A DNA stretch of 6,720 nt from CSBr16-58 sp051859825 (GTDB lineage: Bacteria > Bacteroidota > Bacteroidia > Flavobacteriales > Schleiferiaceae): NCBI GenBank assembly GCA_051859825.1, contig JBHYFA010000123.1, forward strand, positions 1-6,720, written 5' to 3'. Below are positions 5,569 through 6,720 of the stretch, in pieces; the stretch's first letter is position 1; each line of letters begins with the position of its first letter. The notes under the pieces were generated by a model. That model was not told the origin of the DNA and made no database searches. It saw only the letters and a program-made list of their open reading frames with translations. The position numbers and the translations under genes are program-made.

Positions 5569-6657
5569 ATGGAAAAATTTGACCGAAAAGTTCCGTATAA
5601 CGACCTGCCATTGCTGCCACCAAAAGCAGACATAGAAACTAAACAGATACTCCGAAAAACTATTTCGGCAGGACGAGCATTGGCTCAACTTAACGGGACT
5701 TTACTAAATTTACCCAACCCTACTCTGTTTTTAGACACGATTTATTTACAAGAAGCAAAAGCGAGCTCAGAAGTAGAAAACATTATTACAACAAACGATG
5801 AACTCTACAAATCATTAGTTGCTGACAGAAAAATTGAGAGCTCTGCTACAAAAGAAGTTTTAAGTTACCAGGAAGCCATTTGGTTAGGCTTAGATGAATT
5901 GAAAACAAAACCATTTATTACAACCAATCTTTGCATCAAAATTGTTCAGTGTATAAAACAAAATAACGCTTCAATACGGAGTACACCGGGAACTACATTG
6001 AGCAACACACAAGGCAAAGTAATTTACACCCCGCCAAGTGGTGAACAGATTATACGTGAGAAACTAGCCAATTTAGAAAAGTTTATAAACGAAGATGAAA
6101 CAATAGACCCACTAATCAAAATGGCAATACTGCACTATCAATTTGAAGCGATACACCCATTCTCTGACGGTAATGGAAGAACAGGAAGAATTTTATTACT
6201 ATTATACCTAAAACTTTCAGGCTTATTGGATACGCCAGCAATCTACTTGAGTGAATATATCATTAAAAACAAAATTGATTATTATAGGTGCTTACGAGAT
6301 GTTACCGAAAAAAATGAATGGGAAGGTTACATCTTGTATATGTTGGATATGATTGAAGAAACTTCAAATAAAGGGTTAAAAAGAATAAGTAAAATCACAA
6401 TGGCAATGGAAGAAACCGCTAACGAAATCAAAAAGAAGTTGCCAAAAGTTTATTCAAAAGACCTAATTGAAATTTTATTTCGTTTACCATATACCAAACG
6501 CCAACACTTGATTAACGAAAATATTGGAAACTTAAAGACAGTTGGAAATTACTTGATAGCGTTAGAAGAAAACGGCTTTTTGAAATCAGAAAAAGTGGGA
6601 AAAGAGAAATTATACTTGAATCAAAAACTCTTAGAAATATTGGAGAATAAAGAATAA
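5569..6657 (+). CDS. Class II Fic-family protein (predicted AMPylase) with C-terminal winged helix
   Basis: It transfers AMP from ATP to hydroxyl side chains of target proteins, as known for Fic enzymes; the target is unknown. The 362-residue length is close to the Shewanella SoFic type. An N-terminal Fic_N region (about 20-105) carries the inhibitory motif S-x-x-x-E-N at Ser66-Glu70-Asn71, which makes it class II, with autoinhibition by an N-terminal helix. The target-docking flap is GKVIYTPPSG (149-158). The catalytic loop HPFSDGNGRTGR (196-207) is intact: His196, Asp200 for Mg, Arg204 and Arg207 for phosphate. Residues about 295-355 form a winged helix (KTVGNYLIALEENGFLKSEKVG). It is soluble, with no signal peptide. 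The ATG at 5569 is the first in frame with the Fic_N start and has no Shine-Dalgarno. The repeats at 5471-5557 suggest autoregulation. No antitoxin-like partner is adjacent, as expected when the inhibitory helix is built in. Confidence 0.95.
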   Translation: MEKFDRKVPYNDLPLLPPKADIETKQILRKTISAGRALAQLNGTLLNLPNPTLFLDTIYLQEAKASSEVENIITTNDELYKSLVADRKIESSATKEVLSYQEAIWLGLDELKTKPFITTNLCIKIVQCIKQNNASIRSTPGTTLSNTQGKVIYTPPSGEQIIREKLANLEKFINEDETIDPLIKMAILHYQFEAIHPFSDGNGRTGRILLLLYLKLSGLLDTPAIYLSEYIIKNKIDYYRCLRDVTEKNEWEGYILYMLDMIEETSNKGLKRISKITMAMEETANEIKKKLPKVYSKDLIEILFRLPYTKRQHLINENIGNLKTVGNYLIALEENGFLKSEKVGKEKLYLNQKLLEILENKE

Positions 6658-6720
6658 CAGCAGGTAACAGCTAAGCTTTCGTCGGGCTCGAAGAGCCATC
6701 AACCGCGAAGCGCTCTTGAA
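6658..6720. other. Start of another boundary/hairpin element, cut by window edge
   Basis: Right after the Fic stop, AACAGCAGGTAACAGC recalls the AACGGCTGCTAACATTC seen after the Imm26-like gene. It is followed by GGCTC-GAA-GAGCC (6685-6697), a 5 bp hairpin, and by GCGAAGCGCTCT (6705-6716), the exact inverse of 5162-5173. The rest lies outside the window, so it could be a terminator, a dispersed repeat, or a third boundary element. Confidence 0.4.

Overview
The window is AT-rich and has no recognisable Shine-Dalgarno sequences before its starts. It contains a multi-PAS kinase paired with a lone receiver, promoter-like TAnnTTTG boxes and no purine-rich ribosome-binding sites. This points to the phylum Bacteroidota (Cytophagales, Chitinophagales or Flavobacteriales type). 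The lower rank cannot be fixed from this sequence.

Layout, all genes on the + strand. (1) Positions 3-2774 are the 3' part of a very large PAS-repeat sensor histidine kinase, cut by the left edge. Three bases later comes a 131-residue single-domain response regulator (2778-3173). Together they form a two-component operon in which the receiver is the phosphoryl acceptor and has no output domain of its own. (2) A first copy of a ~190 bp GC-rich, hairpin-bearing repeat (3187-3378) and ~200 bp of non-coding sequence lead into an orphan gene (3577-4776). Its C-terminal half looks like an Imm26-type immunity domain. (3) A second copy of the same repeat follows (4790-4979, about 91% identical by hand count). 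It is followed by ~490 bp of non-coding DNA with several hairpins, including a perfect 17 bp AT-rich inverted repeat. (4) A class II Fic (AMPylase) gene with a C-terminal winged helix lies at 5569-6657. Three in-phase copies of a short operator-like motif sit directly upstream. (5) The last 60 bases resemble the start of another boundary element.

The kinase and receiver work together as a signalling pair. The Imm26-like gene and the Fic gene look like accessory single-gene units. The repeat begins exactly 13 bases after the stop codon of both the receiver gene and the Imm26-like gene. The Imm26-like gene is also bounded by near-complementary end boxes (GTTGGCAGCC before its ATG, GGCTGCTAAC after its stop). 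The most interesting reading is therefore a cassette-like array: one gene per unit, separated by long structured, terminator-bearing recombination-site-like repeats. These resemble integron attC sites in architecture but do not fit the classical attC core consensus. No integrase or transposase is in the window, so the mobility part is inference. The repeat itself, its hairpins and the Fic-upstream repeats are seen directly.
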